A DNA stretch of 64,000 nucleotides. Source: Emiliania huxleyi CCMP1516. Taxonomy: Eukaryota > Haptophyta > Isochrysidales > Noelaerhabdaceae. Below, in pieces: positions 1 to 11,600 of this stretch; position 1 is the stretch's first letter, and every line of letters starts with the position of its first letter. The translations under genes and the position numbers were made by a program. The notes below the pieces were generated by a model, which saw only the letters and a list, made by a program, of their open reading frames with translations, searched no databases and was not told the DNA's origin. The DNA lies in assembly GCF_000372725.1 (NCBI RefSeq), contig NW_005200170.1:821341-885340 (forward strand). Direction: 5' to 3'.

Positions 1-1522
1 TCAAGCCCGCCCGCTCGGATGGCGAGGTGCGGCAGGTGCGGGAGGAAGTCGTTGCCCACCAAAAACGTCAGAAACACAAAGTCGTCGATCACGCGGTCGC
101 CGTCCCACCACCCCCCCACTGCTGTGGCCGGCGTCGCGCCAGCGGGCGTGCCGGCGGGCGGCATGGCGGGCGGCATGGCGGGCGGGGTGGCGGGCGGGGT
201 GGCGGGCGGCATGGCGGGCGGGACGGCGGTCACGGCGGTCGCGGCGGTCGCGGCGGTCGCGGCGGTCGCGGCGGCGGCGGGCGGCGGCGCGGAGGAGGCG
301 GATGGACGCGACGGAGGCGCCTCGACGCGCCGTGCGAGGAAGGCGGCAGGGCGGAGGGCATGTAGCAGATACTCGCGGACGAGGGAGACGTCGAGGAGCT
401 GGAGGCGCATGCGGGGCGAGTACGGTGACGGAGACGAGAGCGAGGAGAGTGAGGGCAGTGAGAGCGAGAGGGAGGGAGGTGCGGGAGAAGACCGAACCGG
501 GCCGGTCTGGAGGGGAGAAGCGTGGTGTGGGGAGAGAAGCCTGGAGGCGGCGGTCGGCGAGGGGTGCCTCGGCCGCCCCGCCCCGCCTCGCCCGCTGCGC
601 CGCGTCGCCAGGCGCCTATCGAAAACAGGAAAGATCGCTACTGCTCGCCGCTCCATTTCTTTTTTCCAGCTTTGGCCGCGTCGCCAGGCGCCTCCGCCGT
701 CCGCACCACCGGGCACTCGTCCCGCGTGTGGCCGTCGCGCCCGCAAGCGTCGCAGCGTACGCGGAAGCGCTCGGCGCCAACCGGGACCCACTCACGCAGC
801 AAGTGGACGCGCAGCTCGTGCGTGGCGAGGGAGAGCATCACGAGGTCGGCGTCGAGGCCGTAGATGCAGTGGCTCGTGTCGGGCGCGTAGCCGGGCTGGC
901 GGCGCTGCTGCCGGATGAAGTCCATTATCTTGTGCTCGCCCTCTCCAGCGACGGCGGAGTCGGAGAGGACCACCTCGAGCCGCCTCCACGCGGGGCTCGA
1001 GGCGGCGCGCGAGGCGCAGTAGTAGCGCAGGCTATGGCGCAGATCTGCCATGAAGGCGCTGCCGGGAGTGATTGCGTTGTGGTCAAAGCTGCAAGCTGCG
1101 CCGCCGCTGCCCGGCTCCGCCGCTTCCGCCGCCGCCGCCGCCTCCTCGCTGACCGGGACTGCGGCGACGCGCCTCTCCTCCGCCGTGAGGAAACGGCGCG
1201 AGCGCTGCTGGTCCATCTTTGCACGGGGCGCGACGCCGTCCACCGCAATGTACAGCAGCCGGCGTGGCCTCGCCACCGCAACCAAGCGGTCGACGAGCCG
1301 GAAGATCTCGAGCATCATCGCGGCGCGCGTTGCCGGCGCCGGGCGGTCCTGCGGGTGCGTCGCATTGTGCACGAGCCCGTTGAAGTCGAGGTAGAGCGCG
1401 TCAAACTCGACCGCGGCCGGCCCGGCAGCGGCGCTCGGCCCGGCGGCCACCGGCTCGGCGCAGTCCGAGAGGCATCGCGGCCAGCGATCGTGCACGTACC
1501 TGTAGAAGGTGGGGACGCCCAT
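1..1522 (-). CDS. XRN1/XRN2-family 5'-3' exoribonuclease, 5' portion (3' end outside window)
   Basis: The first exon starts MGVPTFYRY, the classic XRN N-terminus, and carries [26 protein letters not shown] and [11 protein letters not shown], the acidic and basic residues of the Mg-dependent XRN nuclease core. A CX2C-type zinc knuckle ([14 protein letters not shown]) follows, as in XRN2. Family members degrade 5'-monophosphate RNA processively. Phase-consistent exons are 1522-692, 615-541 and 398-1. The last reads [12 protein letters not shown], then an Ala/Thr/Pro-rich insert, then [19 protein letters not shown], all XRN landmarks in the correct order. Both introns start GC and end AG. The first (616-691) is bounded by a 17-18 bp direct repeat (GGCGCCTGGCGACGCGG), the second (399-540) by CGCCTCCAG. 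XRN1 versus XRN2 cannot be settled because the C-terminus is missing; the knuckle favours XRN2-like. Confidence 0.92.
160..300 (-). repeat. In-frame low-complexity tandem repeat inside XRN exon 3
   Basis: Short GC-rich tandem units (GGCGGTCGC and GGCGGGCGGCAT types) encode runs of Ala-Ala-Thr and Pro-Pro-Ala-Met/Thr between the [12 protein letters not shown] and VIDDFVFL landmarks. The frame stays open on the minus strand, so this is probably an expanded disordered linker rather than an intron. Confidence 0.7.
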
Positions 1523-2239
1523 GGCTCGGAGCGTCGACTTGTGTTCGTGCTCGGGCTTGCCACAGCTTGGGCGACGCGGGCTTGCCACAGCTTGGGCGAC
1601 GCGGGTTGTGGCGTACGGAAAAAAAGAAAGCGCGGGTTTCCACTCTTTGTTGCTCGCTCGCCCGGGCGGAGGGCATGGCCGCGGAGGAGGCGGGCGCGCG
1701 CTTGCCAGGCCTTCCGCAGACAGCCTCTCGGGCAGACTGAGGGTCGGCTTTGCGTGGCGTGGCCCGTGCGCTGCGCTGCGCAAAGCTGCGTGTGCTGAGG
1801 GAGCATCTGGTGCTTCCTTTGGGAGGCGCGCACCTCCTGCGACTGCTGGAGGGCCGTGCCGCCGCGCGCCGGCGCGCCTGCTTCGTGGACAGGGGTCAGG
1901 GCGGGGAGACGGCGCCGCAGCGCCACAGCCTCCGCTGCAAGCCGGTGCAGCACTCTGCTGCTAGAGCAGGTTGTGAATGAGCTTGCCTGTGGCGGGGGTG
2001 CAGGAGTCGCTTAGGCTGCTCCCGTGGTGTACCTGTGTTAGTGCCAGTGCGCGCCAGTCCCGTGCCCAGTGAAAAGAAAGAAAGAGAGAAAACGGACAAC
2101 CCAAGGGAGGGATCGTGCCCAGTGTTGTTGTGCCAGGGCGCCCAAAATTCTTTTCCTCGACGGACCATCTGGCCTCCGCGACCTCCGCACCCGGGACCAA
2201 CAGGTTAGCACCCCCGGGGACCTGGGTTGAGAGCAGCGG
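1523..2239. other. Intergenic region between XRN and ankyrin-kinase genes
   Basis: This stretch lies between two divergently transcribed genes, so it should contain both promoters. Long ORFs read through it on several frames, but none resembles a protein family. It contains two near-identical 18-bp tandem copies of CTTGCCACAGCTTGGGCG around 1557-1596, and a copy of a dispersed element 3' end at 1964-2071. No TATA-like element could be called with confidence. Confidence 0.5.
1964..2071 (+). mobile_element. Short 3'-end remnant of a dispersed element (copy 1)
   Basis: The sequence encodes the end of an ORF, EQVVNELACGGG...GVA-stop, followed by a shared 3' untranslated tail (GGTGTACCTGTGTTAGTGCC...GTGCCCAGTG). 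The same ORF end and tail occur at 24268-24417 and, on the other strand, at about 52990-53352. This copy lacks an internal part of the coding segment and everything upstream. Repeated loss of the 5' side with retention of the 3' tail is typical of non-LTR retroelements, but no reverse-transcriptase motif is visible, so the class is inferred. Confidence 0.65.
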
Positions 2240-5200
2240 ATGCCTACTACTGCTACTTTCCTAACCTGCCTGCTCGCCACTGCGGGCGGAGTACCTGAGA
2301 GAGGGTACACGGCGGCGCTCGACGGCGGCGACGAGAGCGTGCTAGTCCGGCCTGGCAATCTGTTGCCGGCGGCGGAGCGGGCGTCGAGCAGCGTCGTGGC
2401 AGTCTCCGATCAAGTCGTGAAAGCGGCTAAGCGAGGCGACGAGGCGGAGGTGCTGGCGTGGCTCGACAGCGGCGGGCAGGCCGACGCGATGTACGAGAGA
2501 GGTGAGTCGAGCGGCCTCAAGTCGAGCGGCCTCACGCTGCTGATGGACGCCGCCTACTACGGCCACGAGCGGGTGGTCGAGCTGCTGCTGCAGCGCGGCG
2601 CGGAGGTAAACCAGCAGAACAGCATGGGGGCCAGCGCGTTGATGGGCGCCGCCGCCAACGGCCACGAGAAGGTGGTCGAGCTGCTGATTCGGCACGGCGC
2701 GGAGATCGACCTGCTGACCAGCGACGGCAGCACCGCGCTAATGTACGCCGCCCAGGAGGGCCACGAGCGGGTGGTCGACCTGCTGTTGCAGCGCGGCGCG
2801 GAGATCAACAAGCAGGACAGCGACGGCGCCACCGCGCTGATGAGTCCCGCCCGCAACGGCCACGAGCGGGTGGTGGAGTTGCTGCTGCAGCACGGCGCGG
2901 AGATCAACCTGCAGGACAGCGACGGTGGCACCACCCTGATGTTCGCCGCCCAGGCGGGCCATGCGCGGGTGGTAGAGCTGCTGCTGCAGCGCGGCGCGAA
3001 GATCAACATGCAAGACCGCCACGGCGTCACCGCGCTGAAGCTCGCCGCCGACTATGGCCACGAGCGGGTGGTCAAGCTGCTGCTCCGGCGCTGGGGGTTG
3101 CCAATGGCATTCTACTGGACGCACGACACGATTCTAAAATTCTACTGGACGAGTGTGCTTACTACTGGCCCGACCCTCGCATACCTGGCGCTTACGGCCC
3201 TGTTGTTTTACGCCTTCAGCTTTCTATGGCGATTGTTCGCCGAGCAAGGTCGGAGGGGGCGCCCGCACCGGCTGCGTCGAACGGCGCGAGAGCGCGCCAT
3301 GGCCTTGCTGTTTTCCGACATGACCGCTCTCTCTTCTTGGTTCTTCCGCGCTCAGTTGTTGTTTGCTTCCATCCCCTTTGTAGTCTGGGGGTGGGCCAAT
3401 ACCTTGCTTCGGACTTTGGTGGGTGTTGTTCGGCCCTTGGATGCGAGAGCAGCGGAATTGGCGCGAGGCCAGCGAGGGCGGCCACGAAGGCGTGGGGGGG
3501 GTGCGGAGGCAGACGCGGAGGCGGAGGCGGCGCGAGAGTGCGCCCGGCTCGAGGAGAGGGCGAGGCAGGAGCAGCGGGAGGCGCGGCGAGCAGAGGCGGA
3601 GGCGGCCAAAGCGGCCAAGGACGCGAGGCGGCGAGAGGCGGAGCGCCGGGCGGCGGCGGCGAAGGCGGCGGCGGCCGAGGCCTACCGGCAGATGGCCAAG
3701 GCGCGCGACGCGGCGGAGAACCCTCCTGCGCCGGTGGAGCTGGGCGCCGAAGAGGTGTGTGAGTTGAGACAGGAGCCGTTGCCTCGCTGCTCCTCCCCAG
3801 CCACGGTTGCCGGCGCGGCCTCTGTAGGTGCTCAGTGCGCTCGAAGCGGCGGTGGAGGTTGGGCGCGGCGGCTTCGGCGTCGTCTATGCGGTAGAGCTGC
3901 CTTCGCTGCCGGGCTGGGGCCGCGTTGCCGTCAAGCGAGCCCTCTCAGAGGTGGATGCGAGGGAGGTGATGGCCGAGGTGTCCAACTTGCGGAGGTGCGC
4001 GCACCGGGACGTATTGCCGCTACTCGGCTACTGCGGCGCGCCACGTGCGGCTTGCATCGTGACGGCGCTCATGCGAGGCGGTTCGCTCGATGACCACCTC
4101 CTGCTCTCCCCTGACGCGCGGGCGCGGCTGCAGAAGCTCGGCTTCAAAGGCACTCCGGGGCTGTCGTGGTCGCAACGACTCTCGGCGCTCTGCGACGCGG
4201 CGAGGGCGCTGGTGCACCTCCACTCGAACAGCATTCTCCACCGCGACGTGAAGACGGCCAACATCTTGCTCGACGGCGCGCTGCTGCCGCTGCATACAGC
4301 GGGGGGCGAGAGGCGCGTCTTCACCGAGATCACCCGAGATTGCCCTAGATTGCTCTAGATCGCTCGAGAGCTCCACTCGTTAGGCGCGTCTACCGCGCCT
4401 TCCTCTCCGACGTCGGTCTCGCCAAGGAGCGGGCGGGCGGGTCGATGACCATGGCGACCAATGCGACCAGCGCCTTCTACTCGACTGGCTTCGCGGACCC
4501 GAACTTCCTCGACTCGAACCAGCACTCGGCCAAGACGGACGCGTACGGGCTCGGCATCTCGCTGCTGATGGCGTTGACGGGCGGCGAGCCGTGCAGAGGC
4601 CTCAGGAGCGCGTACGAGGACGACGTCTTGGATATGGTCGCCGGCAAGGAGGGCGCCGGCGGCGGGCTGCTGCATGCGGCGAGGCGGGCGGCCCACTGGC
4701 CTCAGGCGGCGACGCGAGAGCTGGTCAAGGTTGTGCACGGCCTCGTCTACGAGCGAAAGTCGCAACGCTTGCCTCTGCCAGAGGCGTTGGCGGCGTTCGA
4801 GGCGGCGTTGCGCTTCGGTGGCGATGACGACGGTGGCGCGGATGCTGGAGCGGCCGCGGCGGCGCCGGTTGCGGCCGAAAGACCGACGGCGTCCGGCGCC
4901 GCTTTCTCGGCCAGCGGTGCCACATCCAGCGGTGCCTCGGCAAGCGCTTCGTCGTCGTCTGGGGGCGGCTCTCTGACGCGCGCGGTCGGCGGGCTGCACA
5001 AGGAATATGTGGCGGGCGGCGGCGATGCGTCCTTGGCGCGGCTGCAAGACCGGATCAGCAACGCGTATTTGTCCATGATGGGGCATCTCGAGCGGCGGCA
5101 CGAGCAGTGCGGAGGCGCGCCACTGCCGAAGGGCAGCAGCGAGGAGGAGAAGATCAACGCGCTTGCGCCGCGCAGCGCCGGGCAGTCGCAGCTCTGCGAC

Positions 5201-5350
5201 TCCGCGCACACCCTGCGGCGCTGGTACAATGCGTGCAGGCACGAGCGAGGCCAGTGGAGCGTGGGTGCGCGGCCGAGTGACAAGGAGGTGGCGCGGGTGA
5301 TTGAGAGGATCAGGGGACTGCTGGACTCGGAGCGGGCCCGGCGGGCGTAG
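2240..5350 (+). CDS. Ankyrin-repeat / membrane / TKL-type protein kinase with conserved C-terminal helical domain
   Basis: Exons 2240-3754, 3828-4312 and 4384-5350 join in phase to give about 988 residues. In order: six ankyrin repeats (about residues 95-290; HERVVELLLQRGAEIN type), two hydrophobic stretches (about 300-330 and 360-395), an Arg/Glu/Ala coiled-coil-like segment, and a kinase domain with GRGGFGVVY, the VAVKRA lysine, HRDVKTANILLDG catalytic loop, and DVG where most kinases have DFG. The activation-segment end resembles Pelle/IRAK/TKL kinases. After an Ala/Ser linker, a ~100-residue domain matches the C-terminus of the gene at 57049-60379. Intron 1 is GT-AG; intron 2 is GC-AG, 71 bp, built of 10-bp repeats. 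The exact start codon is uncertain. A membrane-tethered signalling kinase is likely; ligand and substrate are unknown. Confidence 0.88.
4313..4383 (+). repeat. 71-bp GC-AG intron made of 10-bp tandem repeats, flanked by direct repeat
   Basis: Between AG|GCGCGTCTT (exon end/intron start) and TTAG|GCGCGTCTACC (exon start) the intron reads as five decamers in register: CGAGATCACC, CGAGATTGCC, CTAGATTGCT, CTAGATCGCT, CGAGAGCTCC. The GGCGCGTCT duplication straddles both splice sites. The first decamers resemble those of the intron at 45630-45750. Confidence 0.8.
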
Positions 5351-5622
5351 TCCGGTTTGGGTGTAGCTATGCCTATGACTAGTTGCAACTCGCGTGAAAA
5401 ACCCACTCAATTAACCCTTTTGCTTCATAAGGTTCCTGGAGAACAAATCTCGATATATCTCCAGTCGTAGCGGTGGAACTTTATTAAAACGGCTCGGTAA
5501 ATATTTAGCCATGCGGTATGAGAGGATTACGCCACAGTGTCGTTTGAGTCGACAGTAAATCTCCCACAGCCCACGTAAATCCGTCTTTTTCAGGCACCCG
5601 GAGCCAGCCGCGGCCGCTTCTA

Positions 5623-5672
5623 CGCCGGCGAAGCACCATCAAGCTGCTGTACGGCCCCGGCATCGCCTCCCC
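5623..5672 (+). repeat. Dispersed 50-bp repeat, copy A
   Basis: It starts CGCCGGCGAAGCACCATC and ends GGCATCGCCTCCCC. As compared by eye it is identical, in inverted orientation, to 26351-26400. Function unknown. Confidence 0.75.
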
Positions 5673-6088
5673 TTGAGCACTTGAGCACTGGATAGGGTCG
5701 GTTCCGCATGGTACGGGACCCCTCGATCGTCTCGCCCACCCTCACTGGTGTGTTCATTGGGGGGGGTCATGACAAACACGGTACAGGATCGAGGTGCACG
5801 CTGCCGAAGCAGTGTCGTCCCCCCTCTCCCCGACGGCGATGGCGGTGTGACCGATCGAGCTACAAGAGGAGCTTGTTCAGCAGGATCCGGGATAGTCAGG
5901 CGCACTATCTCACTGGGCCTGAGATCACCACACGACAGCATCCCGTCACCGTCTCGGATTTATGTGGAGTCGAACCACTCCGGGATGGGCAAGCCCATCG
6001 ATTGTCATTTTGTTCCTCACCTGGGCCCGCGGGGGGGTTGCGGGATGAGTGGAGCTGGGACGGAGAGGGGGAAGAGAAGGGGAGGGCG

Positions 6089-6156
6089 GGAGGGGGGGGG
6101 GGGGGGGGATTTAGGCGGCCCGGGAACGGGGGGGGGGAGGGGGGGGAGGGGGGGCT
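6089..6156. repeat. Poly-G tracts
   Basis: Several runs of 8-18 G separated by a few bases. Such tracts can form G-quadruplexes but are also common sequencing or assembly errors. Confidence 0.7.
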
Positions 6157-6330
6157 CAGATAGTCGGAGACTGCAGTCGTAGCAACTCATAGACGTATTA
6201 CACACACAAAGACTCAGAGCAACTCGCAGACGTATTACACACACAGAGACCGAAGTCCAGGTCACCCGTTCCCGCACTCGAACCACCTCAGACAGCCTCA
6301 CCCCTGAGGATTGTCCTTCACCTATCCTAG

Positions 6331-7884
6331 GTCGATGACTGGCTCGCTGTCGCTTGGGCGCTACTCAGCACGGACCACAACTTCATGCTCGAGGCCATCT
6401 ACGCCGAGCCGTTCTCCTTTCGCTGGAGACTTCTACCGCTGCTGCGGGCAGAGACGGTCGAGAAGAAGCTCAAGGAGTGTGTCGTGCTGACAGACGACGA
6501 GAAGATGACCGAATGCTTGCAGGCAATCCCGGGCGAAGAAAAGCGATTTCTGAACACGCGCATCAGCACGCTCAACTTGCTTCGGGCCATCGGCACTACC
6601 CCCAGCACGCTGGCCCAGACCGATAACCACGCAGCCTGGTGCCCCGACCGCGGCATGGAGGAGAGTTTCCAAGGCCTCACCCGCTTCGTGAAACTCTTCT
6701 CACACACGGAGACCATGGCAAAGACGGCGGCAGACACGCCCGTCTACCGCGGCTCGACGCGCTTCATCACCGGCTCGAACCCGGACGCGCAACGCGAAGC
6801 GAGCAGCGCGGTGCTCGACCTGATTGGGCGCGCCGCTATGCGCCCCACATAGCGCTCTCAACCACCCTTGCGCGACGCAACACGATCAGCACCGCAGGCG
6901 GGCAAGGGCGGTGACGGACCCGGTCGGCGACCCGCTCTACGTGCTCTGCCTCGGTGCGCCGACCAACGTCGCCAATGCCCTGTTGATTGCTCCCGAGATC
7001 GCGGCCAACATCGTGGTGGGGGGGGACGCAAGCTCGAGCCTCACGGACGGGCGAGTGGTCCTGGGCGGTCTCAACCTCAACTCGGATTTGGTCGCGACCC
7101 GTGTCCTGTTTGAGTCGGGCGTGCCGCTTCTGTACGTGCCCGGCTTCCCGACCGCGCAGGGGGTGCAGCTCTCAAGACCGGAGATGGACGCTTGGTTCAA
7201 GAGCGAGGGTCCCGTGTCGGATGCCCTCTGGGAGCGCTACGCGACCAACCCAGATTACTTCTCCTTTGGCACCTCCAAGTGGAACCAGCCCGGCACCACC
7301 CGCATGATGTGGGACACCTCCGTGATCCAGCCGTTCGTGCAGGGGCAGACGTTTGGGTATCGGAATGTCAACGCGCCGCGGCTGGTGCAGCTCAACGCGA
7401 CGTGCGATTCACTGTTCGACGTCAGCTGTAAGGGCACCTACCCGGGCGACCCAGCGGGGCACCTGGGAGAGTACACGTGCGAACAACTCTCCGAGGTGCG
7501 ATGGCAGGGCCAAACTGCGGTTTCTATATCCTCTCGCCCCACCCCCACCGCCCTGCCCATCTCCACCTCGCCCGCTCGCGTCCCCTCTCCAGGACGGGAG
7601 GACCTGCGACGACGCCCTCTTCTTGACCGCCGGCGAGCGCGTGCCCACGCACGCGCCGACGCCCGGCGCGGGCGGAAGGGCCGGCGCGGGTGCGTGGGCA
7701 CTTGGCGGTTGGTGGGTGGGGCGGCGGACGGGCCGGTGAGGCAAGCCACGAGCGGCCGCCTCGCCCTCCCCCAGAGATTGGCGCGGGCCGGTCGGTGGTT
7801 GAGATGACCTTCCAGGGTGGGCTCGCGAGCCGGTCCAACCCGAACCGCGACCTGCTGGTTAAGCTGAACCTGGCGGGCTTGTGA
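6331..7884 (+). CDS. Inosine/uridine-preferring nucleoside hydrolase-like protein (5' exon missing)
   Basis: Phase-consistent exons are 6331-6827, 6898-7495, 7593-7689 and 7775-7884 (about 433 residues). The first visible exon begins VDDWLAVAWALL, matching the Asp cluster of the nucleoside-hydrolase active site (family DxDxGxDDxxA), and a later segment reads DPLYVLCLGAPTNVANALL, the family's conserved GPLTNVA-type strand. Family enzymes cleave the N-glycosidic bond of nucleosides. The upstream exon with the first aspartates is not recognisable, so the start is unknown. Intron 1 is GC-AG (6828-6900); the other two are GT-AG. The C-terminus is divergent and the usual catalytic His could not be assigned. 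Catalytic activity is inferred. Confidence 0.75.
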
Positions 7885-7993
7885 AGTGAGCACAGACAGA
7901 CGGCATGACGTGCACCACCGGCCTGAGCCATCGCAGCGCATTGCGACATTGTTTTCTCCCTTCACCCCTCTTTCGTCCTTTTCCCATTGTTTT

Positions 7994-8333
7994 CCGCCGA
8001 TAACGATTGGGGTGGGGGCCCCAACTCGTGGTAGGCCACTAGTTTATCGTAGGATACTCACGGATACCTCTCCTGAGTCCCTCTCGTGTGCCCTCGCGCA
8101 CATCGCATGCGGTCTTCACTCAGCCTCCGCTGCTGTGAACACCAAACTTGCACTTCAGCTGGTGCGCGCTTTCGCCGCCTACTTTCGCGAGCGCGCTTGG
8201 CCCTCGCTCCTCATGCGCGGCGCTCTCGCTGCGCTCTCTCCCTGCTCATGGGACCTGATGCCGCGCCACCTCTGTGGCCGCTCCATCCTCTCTGACGGCG
8301 CCAGCCCTCCGGCTGCGCCATCTCTCTTTGGTT
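7994..8333 (+). repeat. Left shared module, copy 1 (340 bp)
   Basis: Starts CCGCCGATAACGATTGGGG. Direct repeat of 13855-14194. It directly follows the 3' end region of the nucleoside-hydrolase gene. Confidence 0.9.
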
Positions 8334-8659
8334 GGCACAGAATCTGTGTCTGCGCCATTCTTGCTGTCGCTGGCGATTGTTTCTGGGCAGCAGTACACGA
8401 TGGGCGGCGGCCTCGTCTGCCACGCTTGTGGCGCTCTCGTGGTCGCCTCGGCTCTGCCACGACGGCCTCGTCCACCTGGCGGCCAGGGGCGGTGGCCCCA
8501 CAGCCCACTCTTGGTGCTGCTGTTGCATCACGTCTCGTGGCGTGCTTCTCCTTTCTCTCTGGACCCGCCGGCGATAAGCTCTGCTGTCATGTTGCTCTGG
8601 GATATCTCTATCCAAGGCAACACTCCGGTACGTGCTCCGCCCGTGCAGCGGCGCTTGCT

Positions 8660-11600
8660 GCTCTTCGAGTGAGCCTCGTCTCGTTCTCTCTGTCTGCTCA
8701 AGCCTCGCCTCGTTCGCCCTCATGGGCGGCGTGGCGGGCGGGCGGCTGTCTCAATCACCGCCTCGAGTGAGCCTCGTCTCGCTCTTTGTCGCTCGAGCCT
8801 CGCCTCGTGTGCCGCCTTGTGGGCGGCGTGGCGTGGCGGGCGGCTGTCTCTGCCGCCGCCTCGAGTAAGCCTCGTCTCGCTCTTCGTCTACTCGAGCCTC
8901 GTCTCGTGTGCCGCCTCGTGGGCGGCGTGGCGTGGCGGGCGGCTGTCTCTGCCGCCGCCTCGAGTGAGCCTCGTCTCGCTCTTCGTCTACTCGAGCCTCG
9001 TCTCGTGTGCCGCCTCGTGGGCGGCGTGGCGGGCGGCTGTCTCTGCCGCCGCCTCGAGTGAGCCTCGTCTCGCTCTTCGTCTGCTCGAGCCTCGTCTCGT
9101 GTGCCGCCTCTTGGGCGGCGTGGCGTGGCGGGCGGCTGTCTCTGCCGCCGCCTCGAGTGAGCCTCGTCTCGCTCTTCGTCTACTCGAGCCTCGTCTCGTG
9201 TGCCGCCTCGTGGGGCGGCGTGGCGGGCGGCTGTCTCTGCCGCCGCCTCGAGTGAGCCTCGTCTCGCTCTTCGTCTACTCGAGCCTCGTCTCGTGTGCCG
9301 CCTCTTGGGCGGCGTGGCGTGGCGGGCGGCTGTCGCTGCCGCCGCCTCGTGTGAGCCTCGTCTCGCTCTTCGTCTACTCGAGCCTCGTCTCGTGTGCCGC
9401 CTCGTGGGCGGCGTGGCGTGGCGGACGGCTGTCGCTGCTGCCGCCTCGAGTGAGCCTCGTCTCGCTCTTCGTCTACTCGAGCCTCGCCTCGTGTGCCGCC
9501 TCTTGGGCGGCGTGGCGTGGCGGGCGGCTGTCTCTGCCGCCGCCTCGAGTGAGCCTCGTCTCGCTCTTCGTCTACTCGAGCCTCGTCTCGTGTGCCGCCT
9601 CGTGGGGCGGCGTGGCGGGCGGCTGTCTCTGCCGCCGCCTCGTGTGAGCCTCGTCTCGCTCTTCGTCTACTCGAGCCTCGTCTCGTGTGCCGCCTCTTGG
9701 GCGGCGTGGCGTGGCGGGCGGCTGTCGCTGCTGCCGCCTCGAGTGAGCCTCGTCTCGCTCTTCGTCTACTCGAGCCTCGTCTCGTGTGCCGCCTCGTGGG
9801 CGGCGTGGCGTGGCGGACGGCTGTCGCTGCTGCCGCCTCGAGTGAGCCTCGTCTCGCTCTTCGTCTACTCGAGCCTCGTCTCGTGTGCCGCCTCTTGGGC
9901 GGCGTGGCGTGGCGGGCGGCTGTCGCTGCTGCCGCCTCGAGTGAGCCTCGTCTCGCTCTTCGTCTACTCGAGCCTCGTCTCGTGTGCCGCCTCGTGGGCG
10001 GCGTGGCGGGCGGCTGTCTCTGCCGCCGCCTCGTGTGAGCCTCGTCTCGCTCTTCGTCTACTCGAGCCTCGCCTCGTGTGCCGCTTCGTGGGCGGCGTGG
10101 CGTGGCGGGCGGCTGTCTCTGCTGCCACCTCGAGTGAGCCTCGTCTCGCTCTTCATCTACTCGAGCCTCGTCTCGTGTGCCGCCTCTTGGGCGGCGTGGC
10201 GTGGCGGGCGGCTGTCTCTGCCGCCGCCTCGTGTGAGCCTCGTCTCGCTCTTCGTCTACTCGAGCCTCGTCTCGTGTGCCGCCTTGTGGGCGGCGTGGCG
10301 GGCGGCTGTCTCTGCCGCCGCCTCGAGTGAGTCTCGTCTCGTGTGCCGCCTCGTGGGCGGCGTGGCGTGGCGGGCGGCTGTCTCTGCCGTTGCCTCGAGT
10401 GAGCCTCGTCTCGCTCTTCGTCTACTCGAGCCTCGTCTCGTGTGCCGCCTCGTGGGCGGCGTGGCGGGCGGCTGTCGCTGCCGCCGCCTCGAGTGAGCCT
10501 CGTCTCGCTCTTCGTCTACTCGAGCCTCGTCTCGTGTGCCGCCTCTTGGGCGGCGTGGCGTGGCGGGCGGCCGTCTCTGTCGCGGCCTCGAGTGAGCCTC
10601 GTCTCGCTCTTCGTCTACTCGAGCCTCGTCTCGTGTGCCGCCTCGTGGGGCGGCGTGGCGGGCGGGCGGCTGTCTCAATCACCGCCTCGAGTGAGCCTCG
10701 TCTCGCTCTTTGTCGCTCGAGCCTCGCCTCGTGTGCCGCCTTGTGGGCGGCGTGGCGTGGCGGGCGGCTGTCTCTGCCACCGCCTCGAGTGAGCCTCGTC
10801 TCGCTCTTCGTCTACTCGAGCCTCGTCTCGTGTGCCGCCTCGTGGGCGGCGTGGCGGGCGGCTGTCTCTGCCGCCGCCTCGAGTGAGCCTCGTCTCGCTC
10901 TTCGTCTACTCGAGCCTCGTCTCGTGTGCCGCGTCTTGGGCGGCGTGGCGTGGCGGGCGGCTGTCTCTGCTGCCGCCTCGAGTGAGCCTCGTCTCGCTCT
11001 TCGTCTACTCGAGCCTCGCCTCGTGTGCCGCCTCGTGGGCGGCGTGGCGTGGCGGGCGGCTGTCTCTGCCGCCGCCTCGTGTGAGCCTCGTCTCGCTCTT
11101 CGTCTACTCGAGCCTCGTCTCGTGTGCCGCCTTGTGGGCGGCGTGGCGGGCGGCTGTCTCTGCCGCCGCCTCGAGTTAGTCTCGTCTCGTGTGCCGCCTC
11201 GTGGGCGGCGTGGCGTGGCGGGCGGCTGTCTCTGCCGTTGCCTCGAGTGAGCCTCGTCTCGCTCTTCGTCTACTCGAGCCTCGTCTGGTGTGCCGCCTCT
11301 TGGGCGGCGTGGCGGGCGGGCGGCTGTCTCTGCCGCCGCCTCGAGTGAGCCTCGTCTCGCTCTTCGTCTACTCGAGCCTCGTCTCGTGTGCCGCCTCGTG
11401 GGCGGCGTGGCGGGCGGCTGTCTCTGCCGCCGCCTCGTGTGAGCCTCGTCTCGCTCTTCGTCTACTCGAGCCTCGTCTCGTGTGCCGCCTCGTGGGCGGC
11501 GTGGCGGGCGGCTGTCGCTGCCGCCGCCTCGAGTGAGCCTCGTCTCGCTCTTCGTCTACTCGAGCCTCGTCTCGTGTGCCGCCTCTTGGGCGGCGTGGCG

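Larger units (their letters stand above)
5351..6330. other. Intergenic / upstream region with dispersed repeats and G-runs
   Basis: No convincing coding exon is visible. The nucleoside-hydrolase gene at 6331 must have an upstream exon, but I could not identify it here. Contents: a 50-bp sequence at 5623-5672 that recurs inverted at 26351-26400, a segment at about 5900-5925 (CTCACTGGGCCT) resembling 26150-26170, and long G homopolymers at 6089-6156 that may mark poor assembly. Confidence 0.5.

Noticed and set aside
5940-6005. Possible tRNA 3' half (GTGGTTCGACTCCAC-like T-arm on the minus strand)
   Set aside because: No matching acceptor stem, D-arm or A-box at the right distance.
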